A stretch of 64,000 nucleotides of DNA from DASXTK01 sp050744325 (GTDB lineage Bacteria > Actinomycetota > Acidimicrobiia > Acidimicrobiales > VFJN01). How positions within the stretch are numbered: the stretch's first letter is position 1; each line of letters starts with the position of its first letter. The notes under the pieces were generated by a model. The model was not told where the DNA came from, searched no databases, and was given only the letters and a program-made list of their open reading frames with translations. Made by a program: the position numbers and the translations under genes. The stretch lies in assembly GCA_050744325.1 (NCBI GenBank), contig JBOGHK010000221.1, positions 1-64,000 on the forward strand. Reading direction: 5' to 3'. Positions 31,920 through 39,676 of the stretch are shown here, one piece after another.

Positions 31920-33986
31920 CTACTCGACGTGGTCGACCTCACGCCTGACGCTGTTGACCAGATTGCTGGGTAGCACGTCGTAGTGGTCGTGCTCGGCACG
32001 GAACCGGCCACGACCGCCGGTGAGCGACCGCAGGTCGATCGCGTAGCGCTGGATCTCGGAGGTCGGCACCAGGGCGACGATCGTGCTCTCGCCGCTGCCG
32101 TCGGCATCGGTGCCCTGGACCCGGCCCCGCCGGGAGTTGAGGTCGCCCATCACGTCGCCCTGCTGGTCGGTCGGGACGGTCACCTCGAGCTTGCTGATCG
32201 GCTCGAGGATCACGGGATTGGCCTGCGCCATGGCCGCCCGGTAGGCCAGCCGGCCGGCCACCTTGAACGCCATCTCGGAGCTGTCGACCGAGTGCTCCTT
32301 GCCGTCGATCAACGTGACCTTGGTGTCGACCACCGGGTAGCCGTAGGTGCCGCCTGACGCCATGGTCTCCTCGATGCCCTTCTGGACGGCAGGGATGTAG
32401 CCGCGGCTGATGGCGCCGCCGACGATCTGGTTGGCGAACTCGAATCCGGTGCCCCGCGGCAACGGTTCGACATCGATGACGCACACTCCGAACTGGCCGT
32501 GACCGCCGGTCTGCTTCTTGTGCTTGCCCTCGACACCCTTGGCCGCGCCGGTGATGGTCTCGCGGTACGGCACCCGAAGCTCCTCGGTGTCGACGTTGGC
32601 GCCGAACTTCCGGGTCAGCTTCTCCATCGTGATCTGGAGGTGGGTCTCACCGGTGCCCCACAGGAGGGTCTGGTGGGTCTCCTCGCTGCGCTGGACCACC
32701 AGCGATGGATCCTCCTCCTGGAGCCGGTGCAGCGCCGGCGCCAGGCGATCTTCGTCGGGCTGTGTGCGGGGGACGATCGCGACGGCCAGCGTCGGTGCGG
32801 GCGCCTCGATCGGCGGGACCACGACCGGCGTGCCCTTGGGGGCCAGCGTGTCGCCCGTGGCCGTGGAGCTGAGCTTGGCGACCGCACCGATGTCGCCGGC
32901 CACCAGCTCGCTGGCGGGCTCCTGGTCCTTGCCGCGGACCGTCAACAGCCCGTGGAGCCGTTCGTCGGTGCCGGTGCGGGCATTGACCAGGTGGTCGTCG
33001 GGGTGGATCGTCCCCGACAGGACGCGGAACAGGCTGATCTGGCCCACGTAGGGATCGGCGATGGTCTTGAACACGAACGCCAGAGGGTCGCCGTTGGCGT
33101 GGGCCTCGACCTGGACGTCCTGGCCGGCACCGATCACGGCAGCCGGTCGGTCGAGCGGCGACGGGCTGATCTCGACCAGGAAGTCGGCCAGCCGGTCGAT
33201 CCCGATCTCGCGGGTGGCCGAGCCGACGACGACCGGGAACACCGTGGCGGACGCGATGCCGTCGTGCAAGGTGCGCTCGAGCTCGTCGAGGCTGGGCACG
33301 TCGCCCTCGAGGTAACGCTCGAGCAGGTCGTCGTCGGCGACGACGATGCCCTCGACCAGGTTGTCGTGGACCTGGTGCTCGAGCTCCTCCATGTCGTCGG
33401 GGATGTCCTCTTCGCGAGGCGTTCCGTCCTCGTAGAGGTGGGCCCGGTCGGTCAGGAGGTCGGCGACGCCACGGAACGAAGCCTCCTCGCCGATCGGCAG
33501 CTCGAGGGGCGCCACGCCCGCGCCGAGCTTGTCGCGCAACTCGGCGAGCGTGCGGTCGAAGCTGGCGCGTTCGCGGTCGAGCTTGTTGACGAAGATCATC
33601 CGAGGGACGCCGAGGTCGGTCGCGAGGCGCCAGATCACCTCGGTCTGGACCTCGACCCCGTCGACCGCGCTCACCACGAACACCGCCAGGTCGACCACCC
33701 GCAACGCCGCCGCGACGTCGCCGACGAAGTCGGCGTACCCCGGCGTGTCGACCAGGTTGATCTTGTGGTCACGCCATTCGAAAGGGGCGATGGCCAGCGA
33801 CAGTGACAGGCCGCGCTGTCGTTCTTCGGGGTCGAAGTCACAGGTGGTGGTGCCGTCTTCGACCCGGCCCATCCGGTTTATGGTCCCCGAGCGGTGCAAG
33901 AGCGCCTCGGCCAGGCTGGTCTTGCCGGATCCCCCGTGGCCGACGAGTGCGACGTTGCGGATCTGCGCCGTCGGATGCTTCTTCAC
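31920..33986 (-). CDS. EF-G-like translational GTPase (EF-G2 type)
   Basis: The 688-residue protein has the five-domain EF-G layout. The GTPase motifs are GHGGSGKTS (16-24, in place of the AHIDAGKT of classical EF-G), DTPGYADF and NKLD (134-137). The domain IV/V region contains GGHGQFG and RGYIPAVQKGIEE. This P-loop variant marks the EF-G2 paralogues of actinobacteria, whose role is not settled; they are not the main translocase. GTG 33986 was chosen because homology starts there, with an AAGGGGG-like site upstream. Its location between the thrS/HIT and pgsA blocks is an insertion relative to the mycobacterial order. Confidence 0.85.
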   Translation of the reverse strand: MKKHPTAQIRNVALVGHGGSGKTSLAEALLHRSGTINRMGRVEDGTTTCDFDPEERQRGLSLSLAIAPFEWRDHKINLVDTPGYADFVGDVAAALRVVDLAVFVVSAVDGVEVQTEVIWRLATDLGVPRMIFVNKLDRERASFDRTLAELRDKLGAGVAPLELPIGEEASFRGVADLLTDRAHLYEDGTPREEDIPDDMEELEHQVHDNLVEGIVVADDDLLERYLEGDVPSLDELERTLHDGIASATVFPVVVGSATREIGIDRLADFLVEISPSPLDRPAAVIGAGQDVQVEAHANGDPLAFVFKTIADPYVGQISLFRVLSGTIHPDDHLVNARTGTDERLHGLLTVRGKDQEPASELVAGDIGAVAKLSSTATGDTLAPKGTPVVVPPIEAPAPTLAVAIVPRTQPDEDRLAPALHRLQEEDPSLVVQRSEETHQTLLWGTGETHLQITMEKLTRKFGANVDTEELRVPYRETITGAAKGVEGKHKKQTGGHGQFGVCVIDVEPLPRGTGFEFANQIVGGAISRGYIPAVQKGIEETMASGGTYGYPVVDTKVTLIDGKEHSVDSSEMAFKVAGRLAYRAAMAQANPVILEPISKLEVTVPTDQQGDVMGDLNSRRGRVQGTDADGSGESTIVALVPTSEIQRYAIDLRSLTGGRGRFRAEHDHYDVLPSNLVNSVRREVDHVE

Positions 33987-34133
33987 CGGGCGCCCCCTTG
34001 CTGGTGAGTTGGTGGCTGGCGGGTTACGTCCGAGGGTACTGCGGCCGGCACGGGGCCGACGCCGGCACGTGATCGCGGCCTTGTGCTGTGCGTGGTTAGC
34101 CTGTCGCGGTAACACCCGATCCAGGAGACAACG

Positions 34134-34835
34134 ATGTTCGACGGACGGTGGCGCAGCACCTTCGAGACCGGATTGCGACCTGTCGGTGCGCACATCCGCC
34201 AGACCGGGGTCACGGCCAACCATCTCACCGCGACCGGTCTGGTCATGGCCGTGATCGCCTCGGTCACGATCGCCAACGGCTTCCTCCGGGCCGGGCTGGT
34301 GCTGCTGGTGCTGACCGCTGTGCCCGACGTGCTCGACGGCGCCGTGGCCAAGGCGTCCGGCACCGCCTCGCCACGGGGCGCGTTCTTCGACTCGGTGGTC
34401 GACCGGGTGAGCGACGCCCTGCTCCTCGGGGGTGTGGCGTGGTACCTCGCGTCGGCCGAGAGCGGCCGTGTCGCCGTCCTGCCGCTGGCGGTGCTGGCGG
34501 CGTCGATGTTGGTGTCCTACGAACGGGCCAAGGCCGAGGGGCTGGGGTTCGAAGCCCGAGGCGGGTTGATGGAGCGGGCCGAGCGGCTCTTGGCGCTGGG
34601 CTTCGGGCTGCTGTTCGAGAGCCTGCTGGTGCCGGTGCTCTGGGTGATGTTGGTGCTCACGCTCTACACCGCCGGGCAGCGTTTCGTCCGTGTGTGGCAG
34701 CAGGCCTCGGTGCCTCCGCCGGCACGCCCGCAGCGCGGCAGGTGGCGCTCACGACGGGTCGCCCGCTCGACCCAACAGGTCTGGCGGCGGCGGTCGGGCG
34801 CGCTGTCACGCCGGATGTCGCGCCACGTGCGCTGA
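34134..34835 (+). CDS. pgsA: CDP-alcohol phosphatidyltransferase (phosphatidylinositol phosphate synthase type)
   Basis: The 233-residue membrane enzyme has the complete CDP-alcohol transferase motif DVLDGAVAKASG...GAFFDSVVDRVSD, with Asp65, Asp68, Asp86 and Asp90. About five hydrophobic helices follow. Its position directly before an acyltransferase and PimA matches pgsA1 of mycobacteria, the phosphatidylinositol-phosphate synthase that starts PIM and lipomannan formation. The C-terminal 40 residues are strongly basic and face the cytoplasm. ATG 34134 has AGGAG 7 bases upstream. Phosphatidylglycerophosphate synthase is the alternative but is less likely here. Confidence 0.82.
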   Translation: MFDGRWRSTFETGLRPVGAHIRQTGVTANHLTATGLVMAVIASVTIANGFLRAGLVLLVLTAVPDVLDGAVAKASGTASPRGAFFDSVVDRVSDALLLGGVAWYLASAESGRVAVLPLAVLAASMLVSYERAKAEGLGFEARGGLMERAERLLALGFGLLFESLLVPVLWVMLVLTLYTAGQRFVRVWQQASVPPPARPQRGRWRSRRVARSTQQVWRRRSGALSRRMSRHVR

Positions 34836-34866
34836 TCGCGTCCGGTCACTGACACCCATTCGCTCC

Positions 34867-35754
34867 GTGGACCTGGTCACGCCTGTCTATCGAGCAGCGG
34901 CCGTGCTGGCACAGAACCTGCCCCGGCCGGTGGTGGAGGGGGCAGTCCCCCGGGTCGCGGAGCTCTGGTCGCTGCGCCCGTCGGATCGTCGCCGGATGGT
35001 CGAATCCCACCAGCGCCGGGTGCAGCCCCAGCTCGACGGGCCGGCGCTGCGACGCCAGGTCGCCGGTGTCTACCGCTCCTACGGCCGCTACTGGGCCGAG
35101 TCGTTCCGGCTGCCCGCCATCTCCGACGACGAGCTGGACGCCCGGCTCAGCGTCGACGGCTACGAGCACATCGAGGACGCCATCGCCACGGGGCTCGGGC
35201 CGATCACCGTGCTGCCGCACCTGGGCAGCTGGGAGTGGTGCGCCTACTGGCTGGCGCGGGTGCAGGGGATCACCGTGACGGCGGTCGTCGAACGGTTGGA
35301 GCCGCCGGCGCTGTTCGACTGGTTCCGTGACTACCGCCAGCGGATCGGCATGGAGGTCGTCCCGCTCGGCCCCGAGGCGGCCCGGTCGGTGACCCGCGCC
35401 ATCAAGAACCAGCACATCGTCGCCCTCCTGAGCGACCGCGACATCGGCGGCGGGGGCGTCACCGTCGACTTCTTCGGCGAGAAGACCACGCTTCCGGCCG
35501 GCCCCGCGACCTTGGCCTTGCGCACCGGCGCCGCGCTGCTCCCCGTCGGGGTCTACGACCGCGGTGGCGGCGGCCACCATGCCGTGGTGCGCCCGCCGCT
35601 GGATGGCGAGCGGCGCGGCTCGCTGCGCGAGGACGTCGCCCGCCTCACCCAGGAGATCGCGTGCGCCTTGGAAGACCTGATCCGCGAGGCGCCCGAGCAG
35701 TGGCACCTGCTGCAACCCAACTGGCCCAGCGACCGCGGGCCTGTGCAGCTCTAG
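34867..35754 (+). CDS. PIM acyltransferase (PatA, LpxL/HtrB family)
   Basis: The 295-residue protein belongs to the lauroyl-acyltransferase family. The catalytic HX4E motif is in LPHLGSWEW (His118, Glu123), and the conserved LLSDRDIGGGG and FGEKTTLPAGPATLALRTGA segments follow. Placed between pgsA and pimA it should be PatA, which acylates the mannose of PIM1/PIM2 at the inner face of the membrane. GTG 34867 is used because homology begins there, 31 bases after the pgsA stop. Confidence 0.83.
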   Translation: MDLVTPVYRAAAVLAQNLPRPVVEGAVPRVAELWSLRPSDRRRMVESHQRRVQPQLDGPALRRQVAGVYRSYGRYWAESFRLPAISDDELDARLSVDGYEHIEDAIATGLGPITVLPHLGSWEWCAYWLARVQGITVTAVVERLEPPALFDWFRDYRQRIGMEVVPLGPEAARSVTRAIKNQHIVALLSDRDIGGGGVTVDFFGEKTTLPAGPATLALRTGAALLPVGVYDRGGGGHHAVVRPPLDGERRGSLREDVARLTQEIACALEDLIREAPEQWHLLQPNWPSDRGPVQL

Positions 35755-35779
35755 GTCGCCGCTCGGTACTGTGACGCGC

Positions 35780-36850
35780 GTGCGCATCGGGCTCGTCTGC
35801 CCTTACAGCCTCACCATCCCGGGAGGTGTGCAGGGCCAGGTCCTTGCGCTGGCCCGCACCCTGCGGGCCTTCGGTCACGATGCCCGGGTGCTCGCGCCGT
35901 GCGACGGGCCTCCTCCGGACGCCGGCGTGACACCCCTCGGCAAGAGCGTTCCGACGGCGGCCAACGGATCGATCGCGCCGCTTGCACCCGACCCGGCGGC
36001 GCAGCTGCGCACCATCCGTGCGCTGCGCGACGAGGCCTTCGACGTCCTCCACCTGCACGAGCCACTCTGCCCCGGCCCGACGATGACGGCTCTTCTGTTT
36101 CACAACGCCCCGGTCATCGGCACCTTCCACCGGTCCGGTGACAGCGCTGCCTATGCCATCGCCAGGCCGGCGGTGCGATGGCTCGCCCGACGGATGGAGC
36201 TGCGGTGCGCCGTGTCACCGGACGCGCTGGAGACCGCGATGCAGGCGCTCGGTGGGACCTACGACCTGCTGTTCAACGGCATCGAGGTGGAGCGCTTCGC
36301 GAAGGCCGAGCCCCATCCGACCGACGGCCCGACGATCTTCTTCGTCGGTCGCCATGAGGAGCGCAAGGGCTTGGCGGTCCTGCTCGACTGTCTGCCGCTC
36401 CTGCCCGCGAGCGTCCGGGTGTGGGTCGGGGGCATCGGGCCCCAGACCGAGATGCTGAAGGTACGCCACGGTGCCGATCCCCGGATCAGCTGGCTGGGTC
36501 GTCTACGCGACGACGAGGTGGCGTCACGTCTCGCCGGCGCGGACATCTTCTGCGCGCCCTCGCTGCGCGGCGAATCCTTCGGGGTCGTGCTGCTCGAAGC
36601 CATGGCAGCGGGGGCCGCCGTCGTCGCGTCGGCCCTCGACGGCTACCGGAACGTCGCCACCGACGAGGTCGACGCCGTACTGGTGCCACCGGGAGACGTC
36701 CCCGCGCTCGGCGCGGCGCTGGCGCGGGTCGTCGGCGACGACAGCTTGCGCAGTGACCTCGTCGCGGCCGGGGAGCGGCGGGCGCACCGGTTCTCCATGA
36801 CCCACCTCGCCGAGGCATACCTGGACCGCTACCACTCCCTCGTGCCCTAG
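35780..36850 (+). CDS. pimA: Phosphatidyl-myo-inositol mannosyltransferase (PimA)
   Basis: The 356-residue GT4 glycosyltransferase transfers mannose from GDP-mannose to phosphatidylinositol, the first PIM step. It begins RIGLVCPYSLTIPGGVQGQV, close to mycobacterial PimA, and carries the NGSIAPL segment, HLHEPLCP, the donor-binding FVGRHEERKG and the E(x7)E motif in GESFGVVLLEAMAAG. GTG 35780 was preferred over GTG 35771 because TACTGT ends 7 bases before it, indicating a leaderless start, and because it matches the PimA N-terminus exactly. Confidence 0.88.
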   Translation: MRIGLVCPYSLTIPGGVQGQVLALARTLRAFGHDARVLAPCDGPPPDAGVTPLGKSVPTAANGSIAPLAPDPAAQLRTIRALRDEAFDVLHLHEPLCPGPTMTALLFHNAPVIGTFHRSGDSAAYAIARPAVRWLARRMELRCAVSPDALETAMQALGGTYDLLFNGIEVERFAKAEPHPTDGPTIFFVGRHEERKGLAVLLDCLPLLPASVRVWVGGIGPQTEMLKVRHGADPRISWLGRLRDDEVASRLAGADIFCAPSLRGESFGVVLLEAMAAGAAVVASALDGYRNVATDEVDAVLVPPGDVPALGAALARVVGDDSLRSDLVAAGERRAHRFSMTHLAEAYLDRYHSLVP

Positions 36851-36859
36851 AGTCTCGGC

Positions 36860-37411
36860 GTGCTTGCCCTGATCATCGTCCTGGTCGTGGTCGTCCTCAT
36901 CGCCGGCTACGTGCTGCTGTCCTACAACGGCCTGGTATCCCTGCGGAACCGCATCGAGAACGCGTGGGCCCAGATCGACGTGCAACTCAAGCGCCGGTAC
37001 GACCTGATCCCCAACATGGTCGACACGGTCAAGGGCTACGCAGCCCACGAGAAGGAGACGCTGGAACGCGTGATCACCGCCCGCAACGCCGGCATGGGCG
37101 CGTCCGGCGTGCAGGACCAGGCTCAGGCCGAGAACATGCTGACCGGGGCGCTCAAGTCGCTGTTCGCCCTGTCCGAGGCCTACCCCGACCTGAAGGCCAA
37201 CCAGAACTTCCTGCAGCTCCAGGAGGAGTTGACCGGCACCGAAGGGCGCATCGCGTACGCACGGCAGTTCTACAACGACACGGTGTTCCGCTATAACACC
37301 AAGATCCAGAGCTTCCCGGCCAACATCCTGGCGGGCCGCTTCGGGTTCGCGGAGCGCGAGTACTTCCGGGCCGACGACGAGGCTCGGGGTCCCGTGGACG
37401 TCGAGTTCTGA
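36860..37411 (+). CDS. lemA: LemA family membrane protein
   Basis: The 183-residue protein has an N-terminal transmembrane helix (LALIIVLVVVVLIAGYVLL) and the LemA helical bundle, with NRIENAWAQIDVQLKRRYDLIPNM-type conservation (residues 29-52) and FNDT-like YNDTVFRYN. Its function is unclear; in many bacteria it sits beside htpX, as here. GTG 36860 has TAGAGT 6 bases upstream, and that box overlaps the pimA stop codon, so lemA-htpX may have its own leaderless promoter. Confidence 0.92.
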   Translation: MLALIIVLVVVVLIAGYVLLSYNGLVSLRNRIENAWAQIDVQLKRRYDLIPNMVDTVKGYAAHEKETLERVITARNAGMGASGVQDQAQAENMLTGALKSLFALSEAYPDLKANQNFLQLQEELTGTEGRIAYARQFYNDTVFRYNTKIQSFPANILAGRFGFAEREYFRADDEARGPVDVEF

Positions 37412-37448
37412 TCCGTCGGAACCTCTGAGCTCACGACGCCGGTCATCC

Positions 37449-38375
37449 GTGTACGACCAAGTCACCGCCAACAAGCGCCGTAGCTGGCTGCTCATCGTCG
37501 GCTTCGTGCTGTTCGTCGCCCTCGTAGCCCTGGTGTTCACCTACCTCATCGGCTACGGGGGGCCGTTCGGCATCGTGGTGGCCCTGCTGTTCGCCGGCAT
37601 CATGAGCTCTGTCGCCTACTGGAAGTCCGATGCCGTCGCCCTGCGCGTCAGTCGGGCCCGCGAGGCGTCGGTCGACGAGTACGCGCGGTACCACAACCTG
37701 GTCGAGGGGCTGTGCATCGCGTCGGGCCTCCCCAAGCCGCGGCTCTACATCGTCGACGATCCGGCGCCCAACGCCTTCGCGACCGGTCGGAACCCGCGAC
37801 ACGCGGCCGTCGCTGTCACGACCGGGTTGCTCGAGAAGATGAACCGCATCGAGCTCGAGGGCGTGTTGGCCCACGAGCTGTCGCACATCAAGAACTACGA
37901 CATCCTCGTGTCGACTCTGGCCGTCACCATGGTCGGTGTGGTGGCCGTGCTTGCCGATCTGGGCATCCGTATGTCCTGGTGGGGGATGGGCCGCAGCACT
38001 CACCGCGACTTCGACGACGACAACGGCGGAGGTGGCGGGCCGCAAGCCCTCCTGGCCATCGGCGGGTTCGTGCTGTTGGCGTTGGCCCCGCTGGTTGCCC
38101 AGATGATGCGGATGGCGGTGAGCCGGCGGCGCGAGACGCTCGCCGACGTCTCGGGCATCGAGATGACCCGCTATCCACCGGGGCTCATCTCGGCCCTCGA
38201 GAAGCTGCGCGAGGATTCGACGGTCGTGGCGTCGACCAGCCACGCCACGTCGCACCTCTGGATCGAGGAGCCCGCGGCGCAGACCGCGACGGAGGGCAAG
38301 ATCTCCTGGGTCAACCGCCTCTTCGCGACCCATCCACCGATCGACGAACGCATCGCCCTGCTGCGGGAGATGTAG
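37449..38375 (+). CDS. htpX: HtpX-like membrane metalloprotease
   Basis: The 308-residue M48 peptidase has two N-terminal transmembrane helices, the zinc motif HELSH (142-146), two further hydrophobic helices and the third zinc ligand region SRRRETLADVSG. It should degrade misfolded membrane proteins. GTG 37449 begins the protein 37 bases after lemA, its usual partner. An insertion rich in Asp and Gly (DFDDDNGGGGG) lies between the two C-terminal helices. Confidence 0.92.
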   Translation: MYDQVTANKRRSWLLIVGFVLFVALVALVFTYLIGYGGPFGIVVALLFAGIMSSVAYWKSDAVALRVSRAREASVDEYARYHNLVEGLCIASGLPKPRLYIVDDPAPNAFATGRNPRHAAVAVTTGLLEKMNRIELEGVLAHELSHIKNYDILVSTLAVTMVGVVAVLADLGIRMSWWGMGRSTHRDFDDDNGGGGGPQALLAIGGFVLLALAPLVAQMMRMAVSRRRETLADVSGIEMTRYPPGLISALEKLREDSTVVASTSHATSHLWIEEPAAQTATEGKISWVNRLFATHPPIDERIALLREM

Positions 38376-38393
38376 CAAGATTTGGTAAGTGAA

Positions 38394-38430
38394 ACCCACT
38401 GAAAGTGGCTAGAAGATCACTTCTGTGGGT
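38394..38430. promoter_or_regulatory. Imperfect palindrome overlapping the antitoxin-like gene promoter
   Basis: ACCCACTGAAAGTG (38394-38407) and CACTTCTGTGGGT (38418-38430) are complementary except for one mismatch and one extra base, with 10 bases between them. A TAAGCT box (38432-38437) follows at once, 6 bases before the ATG. The palindrome therefore covers the -35 and spacer region, as an autoregulatory operator of a ribbon-helix-helix antitoxin would. Alternatively it is a terminator for htpX, though no T-run follows. Confidence 0.5.
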
Positions 38431-38443
38431 CTAAGCTGTCGAC

Positions 38444-38650
38444 ATGCGGAAGAAACGAACGTCCATCTCGGTCTCCTTCGATCCAGAGGTCGTCGAGGCG
38501 GGTCGGGCAGCGGTTGCAGAGGGACGGGCATGGAGCTTCAGCGCCTGGATCAACCAGGCGGCCCGCCGCCAGATGGCCGAGGACCAGCGCCTCGTCGGCG
38601 TCGGAGCCACTCAGCCCAACCGCTCGTTGACCACGACGGCGGCCCAGTGA
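38444..38650 (+). CDS. Ribbon-helix-helix-like antitoxin, orphan
   Basis: The 68-residue protein starts MRKKRTSISVSFDPEVVEAG, a beta strand plus helix typical of ribbon-helix-helix antitoxins, then AWSFSAWINQAARRQMAEDQ, the second helix. The tail of about 20 residues (VGVGATQPNRSLTTTAAQ) is shorter than the toxin-binding tails I know in this family. No toxin gene lies downstream; the next gene is pdxS after 89 bases. It may be a remnant of a toxin-antitoxin pair or a stand-alone regulator. TAAGCT 6 bases before ATG indicates a leaderless transcript, and a palindrome covers the promoter. Confidence 0.65.
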   Translation: MRKKRTSISVSFDPEVVEAGRAAVAEGRAWSFSAWINQAARRQMAEDQRLVGVGATQPNRSLTTTAAQ

Positions 38651-38739
38651 CGACCGACCGGCCGTGCTGAGACTTTGCAGACCATCTGGCTGCGAATTGG
38701 CCTGAGAGAGCAGGGACAGGCATCCGTAGACTGAGCGGC

Positions 38740-39648
38740 ATGACCCAGGCCGCTCAGTCTCCTGTCCCTTCCCGCGATACCGGCACCGTGGGCGTCAAGC
38801 GGGGCCTGGCCGAGATGCTCAAGGGCGGGGTGATCATGGACGTGGTCACCGCCGACCATGCCCGCATCGCCGAGGATGCCGGGGCGGTCGCGGTGATGGC
38901 GCTCGAGCGGGTGCCTGCTGACATCCGACGTGACGGTGGGGTCGCCCGGATGAGCGATCCCGAGCTGATCGAGGGCATCAAGGCTGCGGTCACCATCCCG
39001 GTGATGGCCAAGGCTCGCATCGGGCACTTCGCCGAGGCGCAGATCCTGCAGGCGCTGGGCGTCGACTACGTCGACGAGTCCGAGGTGCTCACCCCGGCCG
39101 ACGAAGCCCACCACATCGACAAGTGGCTGTTCACCGTCCCCTTCGTCTGTGGCGCTACCAACCTGGGCGAGGCTCTCCGGCGGATCAGCGAGGGCGCGGC
39201 GATGATCCGCTCCAAGGGCGAGGCGGGCACCGGCAACATCGTCGAGGCCGTTCGCCACCTCCGCTCGATCCTCGGCGACATCCGCAGGATCACCCAGGCC
39301 GACTCCGCCGAGCTGTACGACTGGGCCAAGCAGCTGCGGTCGCCGATCGGGCTGGTCCAGGAGATTGCCGAGGCCGCCACGTTGCCGGTGCCGCTGTTCT
39401 GCGCCGGCGGCATCGCGACGCCGGCCGATGCAGCTCTCGTGATGCAGCTCGGTGCGCAGGCGGTCTTCGTCGGCTCCGGCATCTTCAAGAGCGACGACCC
39501 TGCCCGCCGCGCCAAGGCGATCGTCGAAGCCGCGGCCCACTACGAGGACCCGGGCATCCTGGCCAAGGTCAGCCGCGGCCTCGGCGCGGCCATGCCCGGC
39601 GACGAGATCGACACGCTGGACGTCCGGCTCGCCGACCGGGGCTGGTAG
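38740..39648 (+). CDS. pdxS: Pyridoxal 5'-phosphate synthase subunit PdxS
   Basis: The 302-residue TIM-barrel synthase builds PLP from ribose 5-phosphate, glyceraldehyde 3-phosphate and ammonia from PdxT. The signatures MDVVTADHARIAEDAGAVAV, MAKARIGHFAEAQIL, VDESEVLTPAD and GEAGTGNIVEAVRH (including the catalytic lysines) are intact. ATG 38740 has TAGACT 7 bases upstream, so the transcript is probably leaderless. pdxT is not adjacent; it lies 2.6 kb downstream beyond an opposing lipoprotein gene. Confidence 0.97.
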   Translation: MTQAAQSPVPSRDTGTVGVKRGLAEMLKGGVIMDVVTADHARIAEDAGAVAVMALERVPADIRRDGGVARMSDPELIEGIKAAVTIPVMAKARIGHFAEAQILQALGVDYVDESEVLTPADEAHHIDKWLFTVPFVCGATNLGEALRRISEGAAMIRSKGEAGTGNIVEAVRHLRSILGDIRRITQADSAELYDWAKQLRSPIGLVQEIAEAATLPVPLFCAGGIATPADAALVMQLGAQAVFVGSGIFKSDDPARRAKAIVEAAAHYEDPGILAKVSRGLGAAMPGDEIDTLDVRLADRGW

Positions 39649-39651
39649 CAC

Positions 39652-39676
39652 GCGCTGCCCCGGCCGGCCGCAGTGC
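39652..39676. terminator. Bidirectional hairpin between pdxS and the lipoprotein gene
   Basis: GCGCTGC (39652-39658) pairs with GCAGTGC (39670-39676) through 7 pairs including one G-U, enclosing a GC-rich loop that can pair further. It lies between the pdxS stop and the stop of the opposing gene, the position of a shared terminator. No T-run follows. Confidence 0.42.
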
